Positions 22,537 through 34,092 of a stretch of DNA of 64,000 bases are shown piece after piece. Location: the NCBI GenBank assembly GCA_022410635.1, contig JAJVDF010000015.1, positions 2,671,702 through 2,735,701 on the forward strand, written 5' to 3'. The notes beneath the pieces were generated by a model that worked only from the letters and a program-made list of their open reading frames with translations, had not been told where the DNA came from and did no database searches. Positions within the stretch are counted from its first letter, which is position 1, and the number at the start of each line of letters is the position of its first letter. The position numbers and the translations under genes were made by a program. This stretch comes from Tretioscincus oriximinensis. Taxonomy: Eukaryota > Chordata > Lepidosauria > Squamata > Gymnophthalmidae.

Positions 22537-23560
22537 TTACAACTAAGTGGGCATCCAGATGTTAATTTTCTTTTGCTATTCTACCATGCCACTGAGGTGC
22601 CTTCGACATGTAACTGCTGGGACCCAGCAATCACAACTCGCTGAAAGGTCTTCATTTTGAATTATCATTCTAATACTTGCCTCTTGATTTAATGATGGAG
22701 CAAGACTTTGTCATAGGTCATAAGTGACCTCTGATTCACACCTGTATTTTACTAGTGAATGCTCCTTTGATGATCTTGGGTTGTTATGAATGCAAAATGG
22801 ACAAAATCAAAAGCGTGGATATTGTCTCCAGTTCTTTGAAAGAAAGATGTCATAAAAAAGCAAAATGCAGTGAGAATTTATTATTTGCTCCTTATCTTTT
22901 TAACTGTGTGGTGGACCTGACTGAAGATGTGTTAGATCTGACACAAGGCCTTCTTGGATAATAGCTAAGAAGCAACATATAAACAATAAGAACGCGATAA
23001 TTTAGTCCAGCAATCTAAAACGGGTACCCTGAAATGTACAAAAAGGAGAAAATCTTTATGACTGCAAGCGACAGCAGATGGTGATGCTACCTTGCAGTGT
23101 ATGTCACAGAGACAGAGTGAGAGGAAAAATGTATTACAGGAAGGATGTAAGCTTTCACAGCCTGTTTTCATCTCACTTGTCACAATTTTTGAATTGTTCT
23201 GCCATATCCCATAGTTTTGATTGGAAGAGAAGCTTTGAACCTACGTTTTTGGATATGGCTATAACATCCATCTTCAGAGGATCCGACTGTGAGAAGAGTC
23301 AGNCATATCACAGCCGTATCTGAAAGCTTAGGCTCAAAGCAGAAATACAGAACATACTATAACATCACTGAGATGAACAAGTCATATAATGCATAAAAAT
23401 GATTACAGGATGCAAGCAGGAAGAAACTGCACCGATCAGAACAGGGTTGGATGTATCTCCTCTAATGGCAAAACGAAAAAGAAAATGAAGAAGGAAGCAT
23501 CAGGATTTACCTCTGGAGGAAAGTTTAAAGGGTCCTGCAAAAGAATGGGAAAGATGTTTT
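22537..23560. other. Unassigned sequence
   Basis: No repeat or gene recognised. Confidence 0.35.
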
Positions 23561-23730
23561 ATGNCCACCTAGTCCAGCATTCTATCTCACACAGAGGCCT
23601 ACCAATTGCACCTGGGCAGCCTGAAGCAGAACAAGGAAAAATCTACTATAAGNAGACACTAGCACAAAACAATGCAGAATTGCATACTGAGCATGCTCAG
23701 TATTTACTCCTTGAATCTTGCCTGTTTCAA
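23561..23730 (-). mobile_element. CR1 LINE 3' fragment (TTCTTATG type)
   Basis: 'cacctagtccagcattctatctcacacagaggcctacc' and 'cacctgggcagcctgaagcagaa' match the CR1 3' UTR. The terminal microsatellite is gone. Confidence 0.65.
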
Positions 23731-23984
23731 ATGGACTTACATGTTTTCTTATGGTTTGTTAGCGAAAGGCTGAGAGTAGATATGCATGGACCTGTGATTG
23801 AGTTATTCCAGATTTTAAAGCCACAGTGATTTTTAACATGGTGAGTGACAAGACCTTTAGACTAGCTGACAACACCATGGCTGCACATCTTCACATTGCT
23901 GTATATCTTAGGACAAAATGAGGCAGATAAGACAACTCGCATTGTCCTTTAGCTCCTAGACACAGATCCCATTCAATGGAATAT

Positions 23985-24185
23985 CCTTCCCTGGGTGAGG
24001 GGCCTCTGGCAACTGGGGCCAGCTCCTGAAGGCACCCTCCCCTCAGTAAAAAAATAAAAAAATAAAAATTTCTGATGCACTTCAAAAATTCTCATACACT
24101 TAAAAAAATTCTCATGTGCTTCACAGATTTCTCGGGTGGGAATTATTAACTTCCCTGGTTTGGGCCTCAGAAAATCTGGTCANTC
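23985..24185 (-). repeat. MITE family L (long form), partial
   Basis: Inverted relative to 39094-39340: 'aaggcaccctcccctc', '(taaaaaaa)n', 'ttctcatgtgcttcacagatttctcggg', and 'gggcctcagaaaatctggtca'. The outer terminus TCAGTCTA is damaged by an n. Confidence 0.6.
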
Positions 24186-24571
24186 TATGTGAGCTCACAA
24201 AAGTTCATATGCGCAGAACCGTGTTTGTACAGACATCAGATGCTGGCAGTTTATGTGAATGCAGGGCTAGAAAATATCGGTATCCTTTGTTCTTCTATCC
24301 TCAAGATTTGCAAAGAGACATGTAGGCACAGAGACCACTTGCAAAATGCTCTTTCATTCCTTCCTTCACTTCTGTGCCTGCAAGGGGAAAAAAAGAGTCA
24401 GTGGAAACTAGGAAAGAAAAAAGGAGCAATTGCTTTGTTGAAATTGAAGCCAGAAATGAAAGATATATGGGCGAAAAATGCTTTGTTACTGCAGAACTGG
24501 TGTGTGTTTGTGTATATGTGTCAGTGGGTGTGGGTGGGGTTTATCCCTGTGGAATGCCAATAATAATCATG

Positions 24572-24664
24572 TTGGTTGCTATGGGTTTCATTATAACAAA
24601 ACTTCATTATAACAAACAAATTCACCTTACCCCTTGCCGTTCATTATAACAGGGTTTAACCTAC
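24572..24664. mobile_element. Pogo/Tigger-type MITE, partial
   Basis: 'gggtttcattataacaaaac', 'cattataacaaacaaa' and a terminal 'tataacagggtttaacctactgta' resemble the ends of 14143-14330. Confidence 0.6.
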
Positions 24665-24667
24665 TGT

Positions 24668-24774
24668 ATATAAGCATCTGAAGAAGTAGACATGACTACG
24701 AAAGCTGATGCCACCCAGTTTTCTCAGGTTAGTCTCAAAGTGCTACTAGCTCCTTTGCTGGACTTTCTACTAGG
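24668..24774 (+). mobile_element. Penelope pLTR fragment with hammerhead-like motif
   Basis: CTGAAGA (24678-24684), stem GTAG/CTAC, GAAA, GC-UGAU-GC followed by C at the expected cleavage U, then 'agtctcaaagtgctactagctcc..ctggactttctactag'. It ends exactly where the GC-rich block begins. Confidence 0.75.
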
Positions 24775-25245
24775 GAATGAGCGGGGGGGCGGGGGAGCGG
24801 AGGCGGCCGCCGCCGCTCATTCCCTCGCCCCCCCCACCGCTGCTGCCGCCACCGCCGCCGCCACCCCCCGCTAACTCCGCCCCCCCGCCTAAATAAAAGG
24901 TGCCGGTACTGCAGTGTTGGCCGCTGGCGAGGGGGGCGTGGCCCGGCCCCCGCCGCCGCCCCCGCCTAAATAAAAGGTGCCGCCTAAATAAAATAACACC
25001 ACGCCCACCTCGCTGGCGGCTAACGCAGCAGTACCGGCACCTTTTATTCAGGCGGGGGGGCGGGGGAGCGGAGGCGGCCGCCGCTGCTGCTCATTCCAGC
25101 CCCCGTGCGTGCCCCCCCGCGCGCCCCCCGCACGCCCCCCGCCCGCGTGCCCCCCGCCCCCCCGCCCGCCCCCCCCCCACGCGCCCTTGCCCCCCGCCTA
25201 AATAAAAGGTGCCGGAACTGCGTTCCGGTGCGTTCCGTCACAAAA
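24775..25245. repeat. GC-rich, CpG-rich inverted and direct repeat block
   Basis: Contains the unit GGCGGGGGAGCGGAGGCGGC at 24789 and again at about 25060 (direct repeat), each leading to CTCATTCC. It also has an inverted pair, ATAAAAGGTGCCGGTACTGC at 24893-24912 against its complement at about 25028-25047. TAAATAAAAGGTGCCG occurs repeatedly. Proline/arginine frames on both strands reflect composition. It is probably a compound MITE or satellite-like element, but CpG-island character cannot be excluded. Confidence 0.6.
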
Positions 25246-25257
25246 AAAGCCCTGATT

Positions 25258-25332
25258 ATATATATGTACCACATATGTATGTATGTATGCATGTATGTAT
25301 GTACACAGATGTATGTATGTAAACATGTATGA
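25258..25332. repeat. (ATGT)n microsatellite
   Basis: Interrupted ATGT/ATGC units of about 75 bp. Confidence 0.85.
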
Positions 25333-26420
25333 GAAAACAATACTTCAATTGTTTTTCAATTCTGTCCTGACTTAAACCAAAGGTTTGTGTCCCAATACCT
25401 GAAGGATTCCTCCTAACTAACAATAAAATTAGAAATTATAATCTTCTTTGTTTAAATAAAACACATGGGCTGTGTTCTGACTGGGGGGTGGGGGACAGCG
25501 AAGTGGATCTAAATCCACTTTGGGGGTTTTCTCTCCTTCTCTGCTCCATTTCAGCCCTGTTGTAGGGGTTTCAGCAGGGAAGGAGTGGACATTTACNGAG
25601 TAAACGCAGACGGTGTGACTTTTTTTTTATCCCTTGTTTTGCACATGTTTTCACTTGTGTAAAACAAAACCAGGGATTATGATCCTGGGGGCTGCATCTG
25701 GCTCCTAGTGAAGAAGCTTCAAGGATTGGGGTCCATGGCAGAGAGGAAGATATCTGCAGATCTCCTGCTGTATCTTCTGCTGCCTTTTAGTAGCATGTTT
25801 TGCAGCATAGCATAAATGAGCCTTTACAAGTGTATATAAGGTAGCTGTTTATACTAGCTTGCTCCAATTTCCAGACATTGAGGACAACTCCTTTGTTACT
25901 CATACCCATTTCAACCAAACATATCTTGTTTGGCTTTTATCTTATGCATGCTTATTGAAACAATAAAAAGTACCTTGAAATATCTGGGACAGCAACAATT
26001 GGGTACATAGTTTTGGATAAGGACTCAAGGCACATATTTAAAAATTCAGGAGGCAGTCATAACATTTCAGAGATTATACATCTCCGTATGTTTTGAACAT
26101 CTTTGTATTTCTGGCGTGCAGACAAGAATGGTTTTGAAACGGGAGAGGTTTTTAGCCTATGTTTTAAATTCCAAATATGTGTTGTGAAATATTGCTATCT
26201 TCTAATTTGTTTTATTTAATATTTACAGTGTTATCTGCCACCTTTTGGAAAAATGATTCCCTTTCTGCAGGATGTAATACACAACAATTTATTAAAAGCA
26301 TTTTTTATAAGCATGGACATAGCTAAAATTGTTNAAATGAGTCATAAATGAAACTGACCAGAGGACTTTTAGAATAAAACTATTTTTCAGAGCTTATGTG
26401 AGCCAAATCCTTTGGGGAAA
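25333..26420. other. Unassigned sequence
   Basis: No repeat or gene recognised. A short palindrome, AGTGGATCTAAATCCACT, lies at about 25502-25519. Confidence 0.35.
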
Positions 26421-26422
26421 AT

Positions 26423-26473
26423 ACTACTACTACTAATACTACTACTACCACTGATGATGATGATGATGATGTT
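26423..26473. repeat. (ACT)n and (GAT)n microsatellites
   Basis: Adjacent trinucleotide runs. They create a serine/valine frame on the minus strand that is not a gene. Confidence 0.8.
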
Positions 26474-26610
26474 GATGGTTTGCATTGGATATTTGTTTCT
26501 TTTAAAAGATAAAATGCAGCTGGATTAAAAAAGAAAAATGTTTTTGAAATGTGTACATTACAAGCAATATTGATTTTTCTGCACTTTCCTCTCAGTCCAG
26601 AATAGTAAGG

Positions 26611-27362
26611 TAATGGGTATTCGCTTTCCACGTTATTCGATGGCTAACGGAGATCAAAGGCAGCTTGGTCCGCAGTAGGTAGACACGTGTAACAGGAATC
26701 ACACGGGCAACACGACTTGGATCAAGAAGCAATTTNAGGAGGTCCACGGGTCATGGAGTCCTCTCGAATGCCCTCGTATTCAATCTTTTATTGACCCAAA
26801 ATCAGAAGGCGTGTATCAAGATTATGATGTCAAGAAAGGGGTGGGTAGATCCCACGTGGGTCAGGTGTGACACCTGTGTGANGTGTTTCTCTCCTCCCCA
26901 AGGAGGTGCAGCCTGGTCAGGAAACTCCAAATATGGTATAGGGTTGGTAAACAGGATGGACCCTCAGTAACCACTAATTGCTTATGCATTATCTTAATTA
27001 CAGGAACCCAGTGACTCACCCTTAGGAGAAGTGGTTTTAATGATCTTAAATGGTTTACCTCCAGGCCACTATCAGGCTGATGGGTCAGCCCAGGTGCACA
27101 GCCTGGTTAAACAAAGATTGTGCCTTTGCCANAATGGGTGCCANTTAATCTATTCAGTCTGGCAAGGCTTCATGAATGAGATATGCCTTTAGGGCAGGAA
27201 GAGAGGATTTGGCCTCTTCTGTTTACTCCTGGGCTGGGTTGACCAGAGATTTTTGCAAAATTTCCATACAGGCCTGCTTTGGCTCACAGGGGTCAATCCA
27301 AGTTCAGTTTCATATTAATCTATATATTGCCAATAATATATGCTATATTACTGATTCCCACA
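26611..27362 (-). mobile_element. Probable solo LTR of an endogenous retrovirus or LTR retrotransposon
   Basis: A 6-bp direct repeat GTAAGG (26605-26610 and 27363-27368) flanks a 752-bp unit. On the minus strand it starts TGTGGGAATCAG and carries an AATAAA polyadenylation signal in 'gggtcaataaaagattgaa' (about 26786-26804) with about 180 nt after it, like R-U5. It ends ..CCCATTA instead of the usual CA, so the exact border is uncertain. No internal coding region is attached. Confidence 0.55.
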
Positions 27363-27389
27363 GTAAGGCAGACACAGAGTGATCTGTTC

Positions 27390-27700
27390 CAAGACAGGGG
27401 ATGCATCCATACATTTCCTACCTTTTCCTTGGCATGATGTTCCACCCTCTATTCTCTTCCACCATATGTGTTAATGGAGGATTTTCTAGGCTTTGTCATG
27501 CANCTGGAAGAGGGCTGCAATAGGACAGGAATTTCCTATTGCAGATCTTTTCCATCTACAAAGTGAAATCCCTGCATCCTCCATTGTAAGCTGCAGTCCC
27601 AGTTCTTGTGAGTGGATGAGCAGCGTGATAAGACATCAGCCAACAGGACTGCAGGATCGTAGCTGGCTGGNCATGTGAAGCTCAGTCTTCTGNGTTCCTC
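27390..27700 (-). repeat. Unclassified MITE-like family E, copy
   Basis: 'ccatatgtgttaatggagg' is the complement of the right part of 55065-55450. Both have a central palindrome around CTGCAATAGGA..TCCTATTGCAG (about 27511-27545 here). Confidence 0.5.
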
Positions 27701-27949
27701 TCGGCAGGCTTGCACCAGCTCTATGTGGCTCTGGATAAAGATATGTACCCTCTTTCCCNCAACAAATCTACAATTGCTTGTAGACTACATATTTAATTTA
27801 CTTCCCCCCTCCATGTNGACATACTCCGTGATGCTGTTCTAATACATACTTTTAATCCATCTTCAGTCCTGAAGAACTGGACTAAGCCTGGAAAAAACAT
27901 GGTTTAGTCCAGATCAAAAATATTTTTTTATGTTCTTATAAATAATATC

Positions 27950-28115
27950 TACAGTACTAGTATCTCTTGATACTCCCCAAGGGTGTATAAGCAAGCAGTA
28001 TTCCTGAAATGACATTTATAGGGAGTTGAGAACAGATAAGGGTTTTGCCTTGGTGGGCCACTACTTGAGATAGAATGGGGGACTAGATGGGTTCTAGCCT
28101 GATTCAAAAGGACTC
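27950..28115 (+). mobile_element. CR1 LINE 3' fragment
   Basis: 'tcctgaaatgacatttatagggagttgagaac', 'ttggtgggccactacttgagatagaatgggggactagatggg' and 'cctgattcaaaaggactcc' correspond to 37700-37840. Diverged; terminal repeat absent. Confidence 0.7.
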
Positions 28116-29100
28116 CTCGTGTATCAAAACAGCACTTGAGATGGATCACTCTGGACTGGAACAATGCCACGTGGACAGCAATGCTGTGTTCCTACTTAAC
28201 CTCCTTGCCGACACTGAAGCTTCAGAGCTGACTTGAACAAGCTTTCATGGTCAGGAATGAAATTTCCTGGTCTTAGAACCACTGTTTTTTGAATTAGCTA
28301 TTGCTTGTACACTAATCAACATTGATATCAAAGTATATCTTTGATCCAGATCTAGAGGGTCCTGATCGAGGTCATATTAGCAATGAGCAGAACCTCTCAT
28401 GTTCCACACGTTTTTTATAGAATGGATGTCTGGTGTAAAACAACAAGTGTTGAAAGGTCCCAAGTAGATTTATATGGAATGGAAGTCTTACAAACCTCTC
28501 TTCCGTTCCTAGGCAAGTCTTTCTGATACTGCATAACTTTGTTTTCATCTGTGTCATCCTTTGGAGTTGATTGTTTTTCTCCATTGAGTTGCCTTGAGCA
28601 GCTGAAACAACACACTCATCACCTTGATTTATTTAACAAAGAAGCCCATTGATTTAAAGTATAAAATGCTGAGATGCTTGTATAAAGGAAATGTGGAGTC
28701 CAAATGTGGAGCCAAGAAAGGTGTGTTAAACACAAAGGTAAAACAAGACTCACACTACATGATAGAAGGAATCTGAAAAATCCTCTTTATTAATCACTGA
28801 TTGTTTGAATTAAACCAATTGGAATTTGTCTTGAAGAGACATGCCTCTCTGATCAACAACACCTGGGTTTTGAAAGGAGAAAATAAGCATTACTGAGGCA
28901 CAAAACTTTGTTGACGTATTTGTAGATCTAGAACTCCTATCATAAATCTGGTTTAGTGCCAGAAGACAATTTTACTAAGTTTTTGCAGGCTTGATGGTAT
29001 ATTTGGGCAATCCTATAACAAATGCTTTCTTAAAAAACTGCATCAAAGCAGTGATTATGTCGTACAATGAGAAAACAAATTCCCTGCCAGATAAATGAAT
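28116..29100. other. Unassigned sequence
   Basis: No repeat or gene recognised. Confidence 0.35.
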
Positions 29101-29117
29101 TCTGTATGCTTTTATCT

Positions 29118-29343
29118 TTTCTTCTTCTTNTTATTATTATTATTACTATATTCTTCTTCTTATTATTATTATTATTACTATATTCTTCTTCTTCTTCTTC
29201 TTCTTCTTCTTCTTCTTCTTCTTCTTCTTCTTCTTCTTCTTCTTCTTCTTCTTCTTCTTCTTCTTCTTCTTCTTCTTNTTCTTCTTCTTCTTCTTCTTCT
29301 TCTTCTTCTTCTTCTTCTTCTTCTTCTTCTTCTTCTTCTTCTT

Positions 29344-29373
<30 letters not shown>
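29118..29373. repeat. Long (CTT)n tract with (ATT)n flank
   Basis: (ATT)n at 29129-29180 is followed by about 190 bp of nearly pure CTT (29183-29373). Poly-Ser and poly-Leu frames are artefacts. It may have grown from a SINE A tail, which also ends in TTC repeats, but no SINE body is next to it. Confidence 0.95.
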
Positions 29374-29374
<1 letters not shown>

Positions 29375-29860
29375 ATTATATGGCTTTAATATATGGGTTA
29401 ACATATAATAAAATAATTAAACATTTGTAATTAAACATTTTTTTCATAGGATCCCCTCCCTTCTAGATATGATTGCCTATTTGCTGGCATATCCATAAAT
29501 GCTGGATGGATTTCATTTCATTTCTCGTGATAATTCATGAAACTGAAGCCCTGTATACATTCTAATAGAAATTTCACAGCACCTCACAGGATTACAGTTT
29601 TCAAAAATCTTCGTAAAAATCCATGGCAGTTATATCTTACTTTAGCTGCTCAGAATAGGCCCGAAGGGGAGTGAGTCAGTGGTTCAAATGTAGTGACTGC
29701 AGATGAGAAATTACTTTTATGTAATAGGCTTTGAGACTGGAATGAAAGCTGGATTAAGCTAAGAAAAATAGCAGCATAGGCGCTATTTGGTAAGAATAAT
29801 GGCCTATGAATAGTGTTGAATTGATGGCTATATGAACACCGTATAAAATGAGTAACCTTA
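29374..29860. other. Unassigned sequence
   Basis: AT-rich, nothing recognised. Confidence 0.35.
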
Positions 29861-29874
29861 AATTTGGGGTTATA

Positions 29875-30240
29875 CTGAGCCCACCTCCACATGATGAGTG
29901 AAAGCAAGTGAAATCAGCAATCTGCAAGCGATTGCAGGTTTCACTGGGGTCAGGCCCACCTTAGAATCCATGTGGAGCTGGTGTGAAGCTGGCGAGAGGA
30001 ACGTAGGAAGGAACCAGGAAGATGGTACCGCACATGTCAGCCAGTTGTGATTCTGCAATTGCACTTTTCATCTCCTTGTGATGGCATGCCATATACCAGG
30101 GCGGCAGGCAACTGCACAATGGAGGATGCAACATTTTGCAATGCTTCTGGAAATGATCAGCAATGGCTGATTCCATTTGTATTGCAGCAGTTTTCTGGAT
30201 GCATTGGTGAAAAAGCAATTTCCACATATGACTGAAGGAT
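29875..30240 (+). repeat. Unclassified MITE-like family E, copy
   Basis: 'gcaagtgaaatcagcaatctgcaagcgattgcaggtttcactgggg', 'ggagctggtgtgaagctggc', 'ttctggatgcattggtgaaaaagc' and 'ccacatatgactg' align in order with 55080-55450. Confidence 0.6.
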
Positions 30241-31510
30241 CATGAACTTGAAACATCCCAGTAAGAATTGGATAAGAAAACAGCTTGAGTTTCAACTATC
30301 CAAAAGGAAACATAACTTCCACTATTTTTAGTCATTTTTAATTTTCACTACTTTGCTACATCAACATATTTTGCATACATCTGTTTTAAGCCAGATGTTT
30401 GAGCCAGTGGTAACCAACAGCTTGGATAACTCTATGAGTTTGACAAATTTGAGGAGGCCAGATGCATTGATTTGGATGCTAGAAACAATGCCTAGGTAAC
30501 AGATTGGATATGCTTTTAAAGACCTCTTGTTGGCAGTCAAGAACAGGGGAGACTTACATCTCCACTTTCCTCCTGAGAGTATTAAGAAGCAAGTAGATGA
30601 TCACCGTGCAAGACAGAATGGTGGGCTAGAAGATCTATGGAAGATTCCAGAAGGCTTTCTTTTATATTCTTCTGCAAACATCAAATTAAAATTTCTCTTC
30701 TTACTAGGGTGAGGTCTCCTTCACCTTGTCTGATATTACTAGAGTGGTTCCCAGCTGGAGCAAACCAGCTGCCTGGAATAAGGTTGTCCACTTGAACTTA
30801 GAAGATGTGAGCTTCAGAACAATCAGAAATAAGATTCCAGGTTTCGAACCTCAAGAAGGTACATTTCAGGGCTGCAGTTTTTCCACTGCAAGTATTTTCC
30901 TTGCTAAATCAACTCATAAAGATCTGCATCCTTCTACATGTCTCCCTGACCAGTTTTTTAATTGATACTGTCTAACTGATAGGACAGTAGCAGATCTTTT
31001 CAAAAAGGTCCTCCATTAACCTGGTTTGGGTGATCATTTTGATTCACCTGGATTGGTATATGCTCCATCCAATGCAGATGGAGTTTGCTAGCAGGAAGGC
31101 AAGGTTTCATCCCAGTGTGTACAAGAAAGAAGTTCAGATGAGTCTAGAGACCATGCTGGGATATCAGGAAATGTGGAAATGCTTTAATTGACTACAAAAA
31201 GATGTGGGAAGCAGGAGAACCTTGCTGAGTTTTTTGAGGAAGGTTTGGAGACTCTTCAAGATGTCTTGGGATCATTAGGAGACAGCAGGGGAAGGGACAG
31301 GAGCAAAAGTCTTGTTTGGCCTTGTTTGTACTTTCAGGCAACATTCTCCAGGTTACATGTCTTTAAAATAAATAAAAGGATGAATACACACAACTCGGAT
31401 GTTTCAAAGTAGATTCTGATCTCGAATAATTCTAACTGAGGCCCCTCTACATTACGTTTTCTTACCTGGTTCTTACCAGGATGTTTCAACATCATGATTC
31501 TTCAGCCATA
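30241..31510. other. Unassigned sequence
   Basis: No repeat or gene recognised. Confidence 0.35.
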
Positions 31511-31511
31511 T

Positions 31512-31612
31512 GTGTAAATGGATTGTTATTGTTATTACTACTACTGATGCTGATGCCGCCACTGCCGCTGCAGCCACTGCCGCTACTACTACTACTATTA
31601 GTACTAATAAGT
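31512..31612. repeat. Imperfect trinucleotide tract
   Basis: ATT/ACT/GCT/GCC units including 'gctgcagccactgccgctactact'. Confidence 0.7.
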
Positions 31613-31695
31613 TTATTTATAGAGCACTAAACACGTCCCTAACCCTGGAGTTTTCACCATGCTTTGCCATGCATCTGAAAAAATGTTGATATATA

Positions 31696-32050
31696 GGCTG
31701 TGTGCACACAGCATTTTTCTACCTCGTTCGGAATGCTATGTGGAAGACTCAAGCACACATGCTAAGCATTTTGCAGCAGTTGACCTGCAATAAATGCTGT
31801 TTTTCCGGGAATAAAACCCCCCGTACTCTCGCATGTGTATGCATGTGCACAAGTTAGATGCAAGATGTTAAAACAAGCGAGAACTCAGCAGTTGTTTCTA
31901 TTGGCTGTTGCAAGTAAAAAAAAGCCCAAATTTTCTCGGACTGCACTGCCCTGAGATCAGTGTACAGTATAAAGGTTTTGTGTGCATGGACATGCAATTG
32001 CTATTCTGGAATATAGCTTTGTAGCAGTTTTTAAGTTGTCGTAAGCAGAA
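31696..32050. mobile_element. MITE family I, copy 1
   Basis: Begins GGCTGTGTGCACACAGC and ends near 'aagttgtcgtaagcagaat'. It shares 'ctaagcattt..cagcagt', 'aataaatgc.gtttttcc.ggaataaa', 'ttaaaacaagcgagaac' and 'ttgtttctattggctg' with 35579-35995. No transposase. Confidence 0.7.
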
Positions 32051-32300
32051 TCAACTATTCCTGATCCTTTCTGGAAGCATCATGAAATGCTGGCTGCATG
32101 CCGTGCCATCGTGGGATGATGAATACAGTGAGAAGATGCCTCCAGCTGGACTGCAGAAATGCCGCTGGCTGACCTGCATGGCATCGTCCTCCTGCCTTCT
32201 CCTGTTCTCTTCTCAGCGAATCTCCGCAGATTCTGAAAGTAGGTGGGGTCCCAGTGAAATCTGCAATCGCTTCTAGATTGTGTGGAGGGTGGCCTAATTT
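32051..32300 (-). repeat. Unclassified MITE-like family E, copy
   Basis: Its complement reads 'acacaatctagaagcgattgcagatttcactggg', matching the left part of 29875-30240, and it abuts MITE family I. Confidence 0.5.
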
Positions 32301-33305
32301 CTCACAGTTGTTGCAAACAAAATATGTTTCTATATCCAAAACAAACTGGTGACACACCATCTACCCCTTTCAATTCAATTAGGGTCTTTTAAATGGCTGG
32401 TTTCAAATGATATATTGCGACATACTTTGAGACAGTAAAGCTGCAATCATAAAAAAAATGGTTTCCAATCCACCCAATGATGTACTTCATCAGATTACAA
32501 GCAGGTAATTAAAATTTAGCCAGACAGCTGAAGAAAAAGACAAAGCCCTTCTGAAGCAGAACCAGTCAAATGTTGGGAGAGAGGCCTGTCAAGCTATCCA
32601 CATCCATAAATCAGGAGCAAACTTGTCCTCCCAATGATGTATAATAAGTCTTTTGGCAGCACTGTATAATAATCATTCTTCTGCCAAAATGCTGATTGCA
32701 ATATTGCTCAACCTGGCAAAATGGCTTCTAGGCACAGCTTATGCCAGAGGAATGGAATTCAAATTGGCACCATTTTCTTTTTGTTACATCTATGGTATGT
32801 TAACAGGCAGCAATTACAGCTGAAGTGGGAGAAGATTGGCAAAAACATGTGTCTTTCCATGTCTTCAAGGTTACTTGCATTATCAGGTGAAGTTCTGACA
32901 ATCCTTCCCATGCCTACAGCTTTAGTAATGGTAGCAGTAGGAGATTACATTTTAAAGAGTATTTAATTGTCAGTCGCCAGAGTCTATGGGAAATAATTTT
33001 CCATCTGTATTTTGCAAGAAAGGGATAAAATGAATCAGCAACCACTCCATTGGTAATGATGATTAAAGAAGACAATTTAGAAGGTAATTGAAAATAGCAT
33101 TTGTGATGGTATAAACTCAATGGGACAAACTACAGATAAGCACATTATTCAATCATTCCCCATTGCTGGCTAAACTGTAGCTTAAGTAAAACTCTGATTA
33201 TTTCTTCCCATAAGCCAAACTGCCTGAAACTCATGGGAGTTCAGCAATATTCGGAGAGCCAGAGTTGGCCATGATTACATCTAGAATCCCTGAATATTTT
33301 TTTAT
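32301..33305. other. Unassigned sequence
   Basis: AT-rich, no repeat or gene recognised. Confidence 0.35.
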
Positions 33306-33311
33306 GCAAGA

Positions 33312-33545
33312 CTATGCGAGTGGTTACAGTGTTGGCCTTTTATTTGGTAGCTTCACGGTTTGAGTCCCCACTCCTTCATGAAAGCCAACTGGGTGACCTT
33401 GGGCCAGTCACAGTTCCTTAGAACTCTCTCAACCCCACTTACTTCACAAGGTCTCTATTGTGGAGAAAGCAACAAAAGCTATGTGCACCACCCTTTGGTT
33501 GGCTGCCCTGAGACCTTCGGGTATAGGGATATAAGTGTAAATCAT
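33312..33545 (+). mobile_element. SINE B, full length
   Basis: 'cgagtggttacagtgttgg' head, B-box-like 'ggtttgagtcccc', 'aactgggtgaccttgggccagtcacag', and tail 'gccctgagaccttcgggtatagggatataagtgtaaat'. CR1 3' sequence follows at once. Confidence 0.85.
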
Positions 33546-33547
33546 TA

Positions 33548-33990
33548 TCATAGAATCATAGAGTTGGAAGGGGACCTCCAGGGTCATCGGGTCCAAATCC
33601 CTGCTCAATGCAGGATTCATTAAACCATCCCAGACAGATGACTGTCCAGCCTCTGTTTGAAGACTTCCAGGGAAGGCGAACTCACCACTCCCTGTGGCAA
33701 ACTGTTCCACTGGTTTATCACCCTGACTGTTAGAAAGTTTTTTCTGATATCTAATCTAAATCTACTCCCTTGCAGTTTCATTCCATTGTTTCTAGTCCTT
33801 CCATGTGCTAATGAGAACAGTGCTGATCCCTCTGCTCTGTGATAGCCCTTCAGATATTTGTAGACAGCTATCAGGTCTCCTCTCAGTCTTCTCTTTTGTA
33901 GACTAAACATCCCCAGATCCTTTAACCGTTCCTCATAGGACATGGTTTCCAGACCACTCACCATCCTTGTAACTCTCTCTAAATAAATTG
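33548..33990 (-). mobile_element. CR1 LINE 3' end (ATTCTATG tail) with ORF2 C-terminus
   Basis: Plus strand starts 'atcatagaatcatagagttggaaggggacc', the standard CR1 3' terminus inverted. The minus frame (33981 to 33620) reads YEERLKDLGMFSLQKRRLRG, then LTVRVINQWNSLPQGVV, the ORF2 C-terminal segment, ending in a natural stop. 5'-truncated near 33990. Confidence 0.9.
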
Positions 33991-34092
33991 CTTTTAATAT
34001 GTTGACTAATTTTATTGTTAACCGCCATGAGACCTTTGGGTATAGGGCAGTATAGAAATGCAAATAGATAAATAAATAAATAAATAAAAATG
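33991..34092 (+). mobile_element. L2/SINE B-type 3' tail fragment
   Basis: 'ttgttaaccgccatgagacctttgggtatagggcagtatagaaatg' then (ATAA)n, the tail shared by L2 copies and SINE B. Confidence 0.6.

Noticed and set aside
24692..25340. Proline/arginine-rich frames on both strands
   Set aside because: Frames in all directions over a GC-rich inverted-repeat block reflect composition.
29067..29430. Poly-Ser and poly-Leu frames
   Set aside because: Direct translation of the (CTT)n tract.
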